In this document: piece by piece, positions 19,157 through 27,198 of the stretch
Position numbering within the stretch: position 1 is the stretch's first letter
Layout of the letters: each line of letters starts with the position of its first letter
Assembly (NCBI RefSeq): GCF_010500835.1
Contig: NZ_JAAAMJ010000022.1
Span: 1-52,288 of the forward strand
Direction: 5' to 3'
Source of the DNA: Aurantimonas aggregata
GTDB lineage: Bacteria > Pseudomonadota > Alphaproteobacteria > Rhizobiales > Rhizobiaceae
Length of the DNA stretch: 52,288 nt
Program-made: the position numbers and the translations under genes
The notes under the pieces: model-generated
Seen by the model: only the letters and a program-made list of their open reading frames with translations
The model's database searches: none
What the model was told of the DNA's origin: nothing

Positions 19157-19942
19157 TCAGATGCTCGGAACATAGCCGCCATCGACGCGGATGACGCTGC
19201 CGGTGACGTAGGACGACCGGGTCGAGGCGAGGAAGGCCACGACGTCGGCATATTCCTGCGGGTCGCCATAGCGGCCGAGCGGAATGGCGCCGGTGCTCTC
19301 GGCCACGACGCTCTCGAGGCTGCGGCCCTCGCGCTCGGCCTTCTTCTCGTCGAGGAAGCCGATGCGGCCCGTGGCGATGCGGCCGGGCAGGACGACATTG
19401 GCGGTCACGCCGTCGCGGCCGACTTCGCCGGCCAGCGTCTTCGACCAGCCGAGCAGCGTCGAGCGGAGCGCGTTGGAGAGGCCGAGATTGGGGATCGGCG
19501 CGACCACGCCGGACGAGGTGGAGGTGATGATCCGTCCCCAGCCGCGCTGGCGCATGCCGGGCAGCACGCAATCGGTGATGGCGAAGACGGAGAGCACCAT
19601 CGCCTCGAAATGCTTGCGCCAGAGATCGACGGGCTGGCCGGCGACGCCGCCGGGAGGCGGGCCGCCGGTGATCGACACGAGGATGTCGACGAGGCCGAGC
19701 TCGGCTTCGATGCGACGGACATTGGCGGAGACCACGTCGAGATCGGCGAGGTCCCAGGCAAGCGCCATGGCCTTGCCGCCAGCGGCCTCGATCTCGCCGA
19801 CGGTGCGCGCGGCGGCTGCTGCGTCGAGGTCGGCGACCGCGACCTTGACGCCTTCGCCGGCCAGCGTCGTGGCGATGCGGCTGCCGAGCCCGCCGCCGGC
19901 GCCGAGCACCAGGGCGGTCTTCTGTGCAATCCCGAGATCCAT
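19157..19942 (-). CDS. atypical SDR family protein lacking the Tyr-Lys pair
   Basis: Codes for 261 residues with Rossmann motif VLGAGGGLGSRIA and a normal SDR C-terminus (YVTGSVIRVDGGYVP). The catalytic YxxxK is absent: the corresponding stretch reads LGLSNALRSTLLGW, so Tyr is replaced by Leu and Lys by Arg. The NNAG-type loop reads SITGGPPPG. This LSNxxR subgroup is widespread and presumably uses other chemistry; that is recall. ATG 19942 is the only Met before the fold. It is first in the SDR-RraA-DapA operon and diverges from a LysR gene across 99 bases, so that regulator probably controls it. Confidence 0.83.
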   Translation of the reverse strand: MDLGIAQKTALVLGAGGGLGSRIATTLAGEGVKVAVADLDAAAAARTVGEIEAAGGKAMALAWDLADLDVVSANVRRIEAELGLVDILVSITGGPPPGGVAGQPVDLWRKHFEAMVLSVFAITDCVLPGMRQRGWGRIITSTSSGVVAPIPNLGLSNALRSTLLGWSKTLAGEVGRDGVTANVVLPGRIATGRIGFLDEKKAEREGRSLESVVAESTGAIPLGRYGDPQEYADVVAFLASTRSSYVTGSVIRVDGGYVPSI

Positions 19943-20041
19943 GCAAACACTCCTTCTGCGAATCGGGCGGAGGGTGCGTGTCTCGAACACAAAGATGAAG
20001 TACGGTCTCCTTCGTTCACCCTGAAGGAAATGTTGGTTCCC

Positions 20042-20950
20042 ATGGATAGCAGCCATCTGGCGACCCTCGTCCGCGTCGCGGAGAAAGGCTCGTTCGTCGC
20101 GGCGGCAAACGATCTGGGCATCACCGCGACGGCGGTGGCGCAGCGTATCCGAGCGCTGGAGTCGGAGATCGGCGTGGGGCTGGTCGCCCGCTCGGGACGG
20201 ACGGTGCGGCTGACCGAAGCGGGCCATGCGGTGATGGCGCGCAGCCGCGAGGTGCTGCGGCAGATCAGCGAGCTGCGGACCGCGGCGCTGGGCGGGGAGA
20301 TCGTCGGGGAGTTACGGGTGGGGGCGATCGCCACGGCGCTGACCGGGCTGTTCCCGCAGGTGCTGGAGCGCCTGACCGAGCGCCATTCGGGGCTCGACCT
20401 CTATCTCGAGCCGGGCACGTCCGCCGGGCTCTACGACCGGGTCGTGTCAGGGGCGCTGGATGTGGCGGCGCTGGTGCGCCCGTCCTTCGACATGCCGAAG
20501 GCGATGAGCTTCCATCTGTGGCGGCGCGAGAAACTGGTGCTGCTGGTGGCGGCCGACGACCGGCGCACCGACGTGGCGGCGATCCTGCGCACCTCGCCCT
20601 TCATCCGCTACGACCGGCGGCAATGGGGCGGACGTCTGGCGGCGTCGTTCCTCGACGCCATCGGCATCGCGCCGAAGGAGCGCTTCGAACTCGACGCGCT
20701 GGACGCCATCGCGATGATAGTGGCGCGCGGGCTCGGCGTGTCGCTGGTGCCGGACTGGGCGGGGCCCTGGCCGGACGGGGTGCGTCGCCTGACGCTGCCG
20801 GAGCCAGCGCCGGTGCGCGAGCTCGGGTTCCTGCAGCTCGGCAATTCCCCGCGGACGCATCTCGTCCGCGTGCTGATGGAAAGCGCCTGGGCCGTCGAGC
20901 CGCCGCCGCACCGCGCCGAAACCGGCGGCGGTGCTGCGTCTAGCGGCTGA
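20042..20950 (+). CDS. LysR family transcriptional regulator
   Basis: Codes for 302 residues. The N-terminal winged helix is canonical (LVRVAEKGSFVAAANDLGITATAVAQRIRALESEIGV, split here over about residues 7-43). An effector domain follows, with LRVGAIATALTGLFPQVL opening subdomain I and MIVARGLGVSLVPDWAG in the usual late position. ATG 20042 is chosen; ATG 20030 is in frame but lies too close to the AAGGA site. It is divergent to the SDR-RraA-DapA operon, the standard arrangement for a LysR regulator and its target. The gene converges on a 44-residue ORF with no gap. Confidence 0.92.
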   Translation: MDSSHLATLVRVAEKGSFVAAANDLGITATAVAQRIRALESEIGVGLVARSGRTVRLTEAGHAVMARSREVLRQISELRTAALGGEIVGELRVGAIATALTGLFPQVLERLTERHSGLDLYLEPGTSAGLYDRVVSGALDVAALVRPSFDMPKAMSFHLWRREKLVLLVAADDRRTDVAAILRTSPFIRYDRRQWGGRLAASFLDAIGIAPKERFELDALDAIAMIVARGLGVSLVPDWAGPWPDGVRRLTLPEPAPVRELGFLQLGNSPRTHLVRVLMESAWAVEPPPHRAETGGGAASSG

Positions 20951-21085
20951 TCAGTCGATCGAGCCGGGGAAGCGCATGCGGTATTCCATCTCGCGGCGGC
21001 GGGCTTCAACGATGCTCGAGCCGAAACCGGCGAGGGAAGCCTTCATGCGGGTGTAGAACGTCGTGGTGCGGGGGGTCTTGGACAT
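20951..21085 (-). CDS. 44-residue conserved-looking small protein
   Basis: Codes for MSKTPRTTTFYTRMKASLAG and a further 24 residues ending EYRMRFPGSID. The ATG is preceded by a good GGAG site (ACGGAGACG). The protein is basic and helical, with no membrane segment or signal. Its RREMEYRMRFPG tail is reminiscent of very small rhizobial proteins, but no family is claimed. About 110 bases upstream lies the third copy of the GntR-type palindrome (21195-21206), and a GTCTC/GAGAC inverted repeat sits just before the start (about 21091-21106), so it may be regulated. Confidence 0.5.
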   Translation of the reverse strand: MSKTPRTTTFYTRMKASLAGFGSSIVEARRREMEYRMRFPGSID

Positions 21086-21193
21086 TGTTCGTCTCCGTCT
21101 CTTGTACGAGACAGAACCTAGGCGCTTTCGCACCGCACAGTCAGATGCTGCACTGCATGGGACCCATGCGGTCAGTGGGCAGATGGTTGGCGG

Positions 21194-21207
21194 GATTGTT
21201 GACAATC
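21194..21207. promoter_or_regulatory. GntR-type operator, third copy
   Basis: GATTGTTGACAATC is a 14-bp palindrome (six-base arms around TG) identical over 14 bases to 30341-30354 and over 12 bases to the site at 17395-17406. It lies upstream of the 44-residue ORF and downstream of a broken phage gene. No good -10 is visible nearby on either strand, so its target is uncertain. Confidence 0.5.
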
Positions 21208-21242
21208 GCCGGGCACGAATGCGCTCGGCGACCCGATCGCGT

Positions 21243-21648
21243 TCAGCCTAGGCCGCCCGCCTCGCCTTCTCCGCCCGGATCAGCCTCATCATCGTCGCGG
21301 GATCCGGCAAACGGGCCGAAGAAGGCTTCGAGGCGGTCGAGGTCATCGGGGCTCATGTTGGTCAGGTCGACAGTTGGGATCGGGCCCCCGCCGGGTTCGG
21401 CATGCTGGTGGGACTGCGTCGGCTTACCCCAGCCTTAGTCGAGAACGTGGTTCGCCGCCGTGGCGCGGGCGGCTGCAGGCGCAGCCTTGTCGATCATGAT
21501 CGACGTCAGGACGCGGATAGCCATCTCCGTATGTCGTATGATCGCGGGCTATCTCGGTCAGCGTGCGCTTCTGCTGAGCGTTGATTTTCGTGGACGAGCC
21601 CGACCTGCGACCGGCGCTTGGTCGCTTTCCGCCGCGAGCCGTGTTTGA
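21243..21648 (-). pseudogene. broken phage terminase-small-subunit-like gene
   Basis: Reading the minus strand with two corrections gives a coherent protein: a basic RGGKRPSAGR start, INAQQKRTLTEIARDH, then a frame change into TEMAIRVLTSIMIDKAAPAA, RATAANHVLD, an in-frame TAA at 21435-21437, GWGKPTQSHQHAEPGGGPI and DLTNMSPDDLDRLEAFFGPF. The pattern (RGGxRxGAGRxxGS, then a helix ending AAANxxLDxGxGKP) is that of small-terminase-like phage proteins. The frameshift coincides with a 7-bp tandem repeat at 21527-21540. The expected start codon is replaced by TAA. The gene is clearly dead. Confidence 0.6.
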
Positions 21649-21705
21649 TTACTTTTGAAAATTTCGTTTCGCGCTTGAACCGGTTTCAGCGCTTCGTGAG
21701 GTGCG

Positions 21706-22548
21706 ATGTCAGAGCCTGTAGGGCAGCGTTTCAGCCAGTTGTACATGCGTCACTCCGAACTGCTTCCCGATAGTGGTCGTATGCGGAACCGACTCAGTTC
21801 CCTCTATTGCTCCGTCAGGGGTGATCTCGAAACATTCGGAAGCCTGATGAGTCGGGAGCTTGGCCTGCAGCTAGGACAATACAATTATCCGTCGTCCTGG
21901 CTGCGGATAATGAATGCAATAGAGCTCCGTGATGTTCTGGACTCAGTTACGATTCGCTATCAGTGCATTGACCATTATGATGAGCATCAGCAAAGACGAG
22001 AGCGAAAGAGCTTTTTGGCTGAAGCTCGCCGAATATTTCAGGAAGAGCAGGTCCGCTATCGGATTGACGATGAAGCTGGCGTTCACTTCGCTCAGGACAG
22101 CGAATTCGAGAGGATGCGCGTTTCCACGATCGCATCTCTGACCGATGCTCGCTTCGATGGAGTTCGGGCCGCGTTCGACGAGGCGTTCGTCTGTCTTGAT
22201 CGCCAGCCCGTAGACGGAAAGGGCGGGCTGCGGTCAGCATTCTTTGCGTCCGAGGCTCTTTTCCGACTGATGTTTCCGACAGCGCATCAACTAAGTGGGG
22301 GGGAGGTGCGGAAGCATCTGCAGCCGTTGGTGGACGCGGTATATGCCGCACAGAAGCCGGCGATCTATCTGGCTCAGAAGCAGGTGCAATCCTTCACGGA
22401 TTGGATCGATGGCGCTCACTTTTACCGACATGAGCCTGGGACAGAAGATCCGGCTCAGCCACCCCTCGAGCTAGCCATCTTCATGATCTCGCAGGCGGGC
22501 GGGTTCATCCGTTGGCTGGCGTTCCTCGATGCCAAGCGTCCGCGCTGA
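21706..22548 (+). CDS. hypothetical protein, possible HEPN/AbiJ-type C-terminal domain
   Basis: Codes for 280 residues. Base and codon use are noticeably less GC-rich than in flanking genes, suggesting recent acquisition. There is no signal or membrane segment. The C-terminal 90 residues have the layout of AbiJ/HEPN-like helical domains: a helix with ASEALFRLMFP, then DAVYAAQKPAIYLAQKQ, an FYRHEPG motif (R-H pair as in HEPN nucleases) and a final helix FMISQAGGFIRWLAFLD. The N-terminal half is not recognised. A defence (abortive infection) role is possible but weakly supported. It stands alone on the plus strand in an accessory patch. Confidence 0.6.
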   Translation: MSEPVGQRFSQLYMRHSELLPDSGRMRNRLSSLYCSVRGDLETFGSLMSRELGLQLGQYNYPSSWLRIMNAIELRDVLDSVTIRYQCIDHYDEHQQRRERKSFLAEARRIFQEEQVRYRIDDEAGVHFAQDSEFERMRVSTIASLTDARFDGVRAAFDEAFVCLDRQPVDGKGGLRSAFFASEALFRLMFPTAHQLSGGEVRKHLQPLVDAVYAAQKPAIYLAQKQVQSFTDWIDGAHFYRHEPGTEDPAQPPLELAIFMISQAGGFIRWLAFLDAKRPR

Positions 22549-22720
22549 CAACTGTCTGGGTGACATTGGGCTGAGCATGGCAGCCGAACTAGCCAAATGC
22601 CTCCCGACACTCGGGATCGCCCTCACCACGCCCTTGATGCCGCCTCGCGCCCTGGCCTCGGCGAGGATGCGGCGGCGCTCGGCACACGATCTGCAGGCAA
22701 TGTTGCCTCGCCCCTCAATT
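22549..22720 (-). pseudogene. possible phage-type small CxxCAERR protein remnant
   Basis: The minus strand here is open and reads ACRSCAERRRILAEARARGG, IKGVVRAIPSVGRHLASSAA. The C-x-x-C-A-E-R-R-x-x-L pattern recalls small zinc-ribbon-like phage proteins. No start codon is found near the expected N-terminus, so it is either a fragment or uses an unusual start. It overlaps no convincing plus-strand gene. Confidence 0.25.
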
Positions 22721-22792
22721 CGCTTTTCTCTTGTCTTGGGTAAAGGCCTATTGGAGCATCTGGCTGAAGATGAGGCGAGGAACAATCTCACA

Positions 22793-23143
22793 ATGGACCC
22801 GACTCTTGTTCCGCTGCTATCCGCCTTGGCAGGTGCCGTCATCGGCTCAACCACCACACTCATTACACTGCTCGTACAGACCCGGGCGGCGGAGAGACGA
22901 CCTCGCAGAGAGTTCTTGACAAAGCTCGCCGTCGAAGAAAGGAACAAGCAAGTCGAATTGCCCAACTCACCGGCAATGAATTTGCTGTTCCACCAGCGCT
23001 CGCCTATCTCGCGCATTTTCAGCGTGTCATGGATGTGCTTGAGCAAGGCCGCCTCACACCCTAAAGCTAGAGAGCTTGCGGCGCAGAATGCCGAGTTGAT
23101 GCAAGAATTGGTAGAAACCCACGAAAATCTGCCAGCAGGCTAG
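22793..23143 (+). pseudogene. small membrane-anchored protein with two compensating frameshifts
   Basis: ATG 22793 starts MDPTLVPLLSALAGAVIGST, one N-terminal membrane segment followed by a basic helical region. In the nominal frame residues from about 55 to 90 look random. In the -1 frame the same DNA reads QLTGNEFAVPPALAYLAHFQ and RVMDVLEQGRLTP, a sensible helical sequence, after which the original frame resumes as KARELAAQNAELMQELVE. Two small indels, near 22966 and 23064, must therefore have scrambled a central block. The family (short N-anchored helical proteins of unknown function) is recalled from pattern only. It could still be translated to the normal stop. Confidence 0.55.
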
Positions 23144-23280
23144 CAGGAAGAACGCCGCCTAGAGGCCCGCCGCTCACGACTTGTGCTACAGACTAGGCAC
23201 GTTTTCGGCATCCGGCCTTCCGTTCGGCTATCTGCCGGCGGCGCGGTGAACCTCTGGCCCTGCTGATTCTAGCGAGAATA

Positions 23281-23781
23281 ATGTCGATGCAGCCTCTGAA
23301 GCTTTCTGTTCTCTTCGTGTTGGGGACAACCTCTTGGACCAGCGCGAACGCCGTCGAGTGCGAAGCCGTGATCTCAGAGCTACGACGCGCTCCCCTACCT
23401 GATTTTATCGTAAAGCCTATGGAACATGCCCCTGTAGGATATTGGGACATCGAGGGTATTGATGATATCCAGGCTGGGATAGCGTGCTCACAAGACGGTA
23501 TGTTTTCAAACATCGGCGTCAGTGTTGTCGAAGGGCAGCAATTTTCATACGAGTACCTCGAAAACATGATGCGGGCAGTGATGGCTGCGGTTGTCCCTGG
23601 AATCAGCGATCCTGAAGCACTCTTCGCTAAGTTAAACAGAATTTCTGCGGAAGACGCTGCCAGAAGAGAAAAAGAAAGCGGCGCGTTCTATGGAGCTGCA
23701 TACGAGACGATTGGCGGCTACACCTTGGAAATAAACTACTCCAACATGGGCGGCAGACGCTTTGGCGTAGGACTGGACTGA
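23281..23781 (+). CDS. hypothetical secreted or periplasmic protein
   Basis: Codes for 166 residues. The N-terminus is a Sec signal (basic, hydrophobic VLFVLGTTSW, ending SANA|VEC), so the mature protein is probably periplasmic. It has two cysteines (VECEAV and IACSQDG) that could pair. The mature part mixes acidic strands with one helix rich in Ala and Met (YLENMMRAVMAAVVPG). No family is recognised. Codon use is less GC-biased than in neighbouring housekeeping genes. No companion gene is evident on either side. Confidence 0.62.
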   Translation: MSMQPLKLSVLFVLGTTSWTSANAVECEAVISELRRAPLPDFIVKPMEHAPVGYWDIEGIDDIQAGIACSQDGMFSNIGVSVVEGQQFSYEYLENMMRAVMAAVVPGISDPEALFAKLNRISAEDAARREKESGAFYGAAYETIGGYTLEINYSNMGGRRFGVGLD

Positions 23782-24410
23782 GCAGTACCGCCGTCAAAAT
23801 TGCCGGACAAAAGTAGCCGCTTCGAAATTTGCCGCCGAGGCCCGCTTGGATCTTCAAGCTCCTGCCGTCTCGTAGATCGCACGATCATGAGGCTGGGGCC
23901 CCAGGAGACCGCGTCACATTAGTTGTTCCTTAAGCGGGAGCGATCATGGCGACGTTTACCTCGCTACACCACCAACCCGCTCCATCGGCCGGCGGCGCTC
24001 CGCTTGGCGCTCTGCCCAGCTGAAGTCCTGATTGTCGGGGTCGTTTGCGGGGATGGCATCTGCGGCGCGCCATGATCCGATGCCGTCCTGCGGCTCGAAT
24101 GATGCGTTTGATGCACTCTCCCCGATCTTGCCAACAGCCATACCCGAAACAGCGGCCGAGCCGCTGGCGCAGTTCCATAACAGGCGCCGAGCGCCGGGAC
24201 TCCCTGCAACCCGGCCCTTCCCGAAGCAACGCGGAAGCATGACCATGGGTTATGCGGCGGCGCGCCCTAGATCCGGCTTCCCGACGCTGCGGCTGCGGAT
24301 CCTGCCGCGCAGCGGCGCCGGTGCGCGAGGCGCGCGCCGTCTTGAAATCGATGCCGGCGCGTTGCTACCCAGCATGCACGCCCGGCTCACGAACCGGCAA
24401 GGCGAGGCGC
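23782..24410. other. 629-base stretch with no supportable gene
   Basis: Both strands have only short, compositionally implausible frames. A minus-strand frame at 23956-24246 ends with a charged helix (DFSWAERQAERRRPMERVGG) that may be a coding relic, but no start or family could be assigned. Confidence 0.4.
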
Positions 24411-25448
24411 ATGTGGGGCGATCTTTCGACGACGGTTCTTATCGTAGCGTTTCTGGCGGCCGGCGGGGTCATCTTCTTCTCGGGGCTGCGGATGGCTGGC
24501 CTCGCGGACAAGATTGCGGACCGGACCGGGCTCGGAGAGGCGATCATCGGCGCCGTCCTGCTGGGCGCCGCGACCTCGCTCAGCGGCATCATCGTGTCGG
24601 TCACGGCGGCCCTCGACGGGCGCGCCTCGCTGGCCTTCGCCAACAGCGTCGGCGGCATCGCGGCCCAGACGGTGTTCCTGGCGGTGGCCGACATGTTCTA
24701 TCGCAAGGTCAATCTGGAACATGCCGCGGCGGATCTCGGCAACGTGTTCCAGGGCATCGTCCTGATGGTGTTGCTGACGTTGCCCTTCGTGGCGCTGACG
24801 ACGCCCGAATACACGATCTGGGCGGTGCATCCGGTGTCCTTCGCCATCCCGCTGGTCTATGCGGCCGGGCTGGTTGCCGGCCGGCGGGTGCACGAAGCGC
24901 CGATGTGGACGCCCGTCGAGACCAACGCCACAAAGACCGACCAGCCGGAGGAAGAGGACGCCGAGAGCAAGGCCGAGAGCACGCTTCGCCTCTTCCTGAC
25001 CTTCGGTCTCCTGATGCTGCTGATGGGTGTCGCGGGCTACGTCATCGCCAAGACGGCGTCGGAGCTCGCCGACCGGGTGCAGATCTCCGACACGCTGGTC
25101 GGCGCCCTCGGAACCGCCTACGTCACCTCGATGCCGGAACTGGTGACGACCGTCGCCGCCGTCAGGAAGGGCGCGCTGCAGTTGGCGGTCGGCGGCATCA
25201 TCGGCGGCAATACGTTCGACACGCTGTTCCTCACCGCTTCCGACGTCGCCTATCGCGATGGGTCGCTCTATCACGCGGTCGGCGACCAGGACTATTTCTG
25301 GATCGTCTCGGCCCTGCTGATGACGGGACTCCTGATCGGCGGCCTGATCCTGCGCCAGCGCCAAGGGCCCGGACGGATCGGGACCGAGAGCCTCCTCCTC
25401 CTGCTCATCTACGCCGGGGCCGTGGCGCTCCAGGTCGTCGTCGGGTGA
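24411..25448 (+). CDS. calcium/sodium:cation exchanger family membrane protein
   Basis: Codes for 345 residues with about ten membrane segments. Both alpha-repeats of the CaCA family are recognisable: GAVLLGAATSLSGIIVSVTA (about 44-63) and LVGALGTAYVTSMPELVTTV (about 225-244), each with the conserved small-residue/Ser/Glu pattern although the first repeat has Ser-Gly where Pro-Glu is usual. A charged cytoplasmic loop of about 30 residues (EEEDAESKAES) separates the halves. The frame is open upstream, but ATG 24411 follows a purine-rich site (GGCAAGGCGAGG) and begins the first membrane helix. The transported ion is not decidable; Ca2+/H+ or Na+ is likely. Confidence 0.8.
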   Translation: MWGDLSTTVLIVAFLAAGGVIFFSGLRMAGLADKIADRTGLGEAIIGAVLLGAATSLSGIIVSVTAALDGRASLAFANSVGGIAAQTVFLAVADMFYRKVNLEHAAADLGNVFQGIVLMVLLTLPFVALTTPEYTIWAVHPVSFAIPLVYAAGLVAGRRVHEAPMWTPVETNATKTDQPEEEDAESKAESTLRLFLTFGLLMLLMGVAGYVIAKTASELADRVQISDTLVGALGTAYVTSMPELVTTVAAVRKGALQLAVGGIIGGNTFDTLFLTASDVAYRDGSLYHAVGDQDYFWIVSALLMTGLLIGGLILRQRQGPGRIGTESLLLLLIYAGAVALQVVVG

Positions 25449-25668
25449 CGACGCTGGCCGACGGCTGGAGAACAAGCACCGGCGCCAGGCGACATCGCCG
25501 GTTCGCCTGCCGGACCCTGCCATCGGCACGGCTGTCATCACTATCCGATATCTGCGGCAGACACCGTCGTCTCGACCAATGCGCCTGACCGGTTTCGTTC
25601 CAGCGTGATGGTGCGCCGAAGCCGTGACCGAGAATTCTCCGCTTCGGCGGCCTAGAGAGAGTAAGTGA

Positions 25669-26316
25669 ATGAACCACTCGAACGGCGACCACGTCATCAC
25701 GGAGCGCCCCTATTTCCTGAAGACGCTCGCCGCGATCGGGCTCCTCGGATGTGCGGTGCTGGTCATCGGCATGTTCATCGCGCAGGCGATGGTCCCGGAT
25801 TATCACTGGGTCTCGGACACGATCAGCGACCTCGCCGCCGGCGAATGGGAGATCGTCATGGACGTTTCCCTCTACGGCTTCGCCGCCGGCCTCTTCGCGG
25901 TTTCCCTCGCGGCGGCGCATGCGCATCTGGGCGGGGCAGGCTGGTCCATCGGCGTCTTCTCGCTCGCCATTCTCGCGGCACTCGTCGTCATCATCGGATC
26001 ACGCAACGAATATGGCGACGGCGACGATGACGGCGTGGTGATCCACATCTACCTCGTCTATGGGATCGGCGCGCTCTTCACGCTGGCGCCGCTCTGCATG
26101 GCGAGCGCCATCGGCGAGCGGAGCGCCGTGACGCGACGCATCCTGATCGGGCTGATGGTGGCATGGGTGGTCCTCTGCCCGGTCTTCCTCTTGTCGCCGA
26201 CCAGCATCGACGGCCTGCTGGAGCGGGTGCTGGGCCTGATCGCCTGCGCGATCGTCGTCACGCTCTGCGTCTTCTTCTTCCAGCGAGGGCAGGATGCCCG
26301 CGATCTCGACGACTGA
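25669..26316 (+). CDS. DUF998 family integral membrane protein
   Basis: Codes for 215 residues with six hydrophobic segments. The family pattern HWVSDTISDLAAGEWEIVMD after the first helix and the spacing of later helices fit DUF998, whose function is unknown. A cytoplasmic acidic loop (YGDGDDDG) lies between helices three and four. A purine-rich site (AGAGAGAG) precedes ATG 25669. It is alone on the plus strand, 220 bases after the exchanger gene, and converges on the GntR regulator gene. Confidence 0.75.
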   Translation: MNHSNGDHVITERPYFLKTLAAIGLLGCAVLVIGMFIAQAMVPDYHWVSDTISDLAAGEWEIVMDVSLYGFAAGLFAVSLAAAHAHLGGAGWSIGVFSLAILAALVVIIGSRNEYGDGDDDGVVIHIYLVYGIGALFTLAPLCMASAIGERSAVTRRILIGLMVAWVVLCPVFLLSPTSIDGLLERVLGLIACAIVVTLCVFFFQRGQDARDLDD

Positions 26317-26376
26317 TACCTGGCGCCGTCGCCGCCGATGCGGCTAGCCTGCCGGGCCGGCAGGGACCCGACCGCC

Positions 26377-27102
26377 TCAACCCTCCTCGTCGCCGGCGAA
26401 GCGGGAACGGTAGGTCTTGACGTAGTAGTTCTTGGCCGGGGCGAGATGGTTGCGGCAGAGCTCGACGAGGGCGGCGCGGTCGCCGCCGCGGACGGCGGCG
26501 ACCATCTTGGCATGGTCCTCGGCCGCCCACAGGAGGTAGGGCTTGTCGTTCAGGAAGATGTGCCGGTAGGCATGCGACTTCTGGGCGAAATTGGCGATCG
26601 CCTCGATCAGCGCCTCGTTGCCGCAATGGGCGAAGAGCTTGCGGTGGAAGTCGATATTGTCGCGGAAGACCCGGCGCTGGTCGCCCGACAGGATCGCTTC
26701 GTGGTGGGACTTCTGGATCGCGTCGAGCTCGGCGATGGCGGCCTCGGGCAGCGGCAGCGGGATGAGCGAGGCGGCATGCGCCTCGATCAGTTCGCGCACG
26801 CTGTTGATGTCCTCGACTTCCTTGGCGTCGTAAAGCCGGACGACGGCGCCGCGGTTGCGGTAGCGCTCGACGAGGCCGAGCCGCTCGAGTTCGGCGATCG
26901 CATGGCGCACCAGATGGCGCTTGGCGCCGAAGCGGAGGGCAATTTCCTCCTCGACCAGCCGCTCGCGCGGGTGCAGGCGGCCGAAGACGATGTCCTCCTC
27001 CAGCCGGGTGACGATCTCGGCGGAGATGTCCTCGCCGCTGCGTCGCTTGCCGCCGGGCCGTGCCGGGTCGTCGCGGGTGTCCTTGGCCAGATGGGACATC
27101 AT
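26377..27102 (-). CDS. GntR family transcriptional regulator, FCD (FadR-type) domain
   Basis: Codes for 241 residues from ATG 27102, which has a strong AAGGAAG site; an in-frame GTG 13 codons upstream (27141) is an alternative. The winged helix runs over about residues 22-85 (ISAEIVTRLEEDIVFGRL, LRFGAKRHLVRHAIAELERL). The all-helical FCD effector domain shows the Asp/His metal ligands (NIDFHRKLFAH and the later RNHLAPAKNY). FadR-type regulators bind TNGT-N-ACNA palindromes; three copies of such a site occur in this window. It lies just downstream of tctCBA and probably senses the imported or derived acid. Binding is inferred. Confidence 0.9.
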   Translation of the reverse strand: MMSHLAKDTRDDPARPGGKRRSGEDISAEIVTRLEEDIVFGRLHPRERLVEEEIALRFGAKRHLVRHAIAELERLGLVERYRNRGAVVRLYDAKEVEDINSVRELIEAHAASLIPLPLPEAAIAELDAIQKSHHEAILSGDQRRVFRDNIDFHRKLFAHCGNEALIEAIANFAQKSHAYRHIFLNDKPYLLWAAEDHAKMVAAVRGGDRAALVELCRNHLAPAKNYYVKTYRSRFAGDEEG

Positions 27103-27198
27103 CAGGTCTTCCTTCGCACGCCGCTCCGAGATTTGCTCCACCCATAACCTCTTAGCGGGCCCAGCGGCTAGGGATCCATCCGCCGAGCTTTTCCAGAC

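Noticed and set aside
23808-23870. Short stretch like an IS-element end before 23.9 kb
   Set aside because: No matching inverted repeat or transposase reading frame could be found within several hundred bases.
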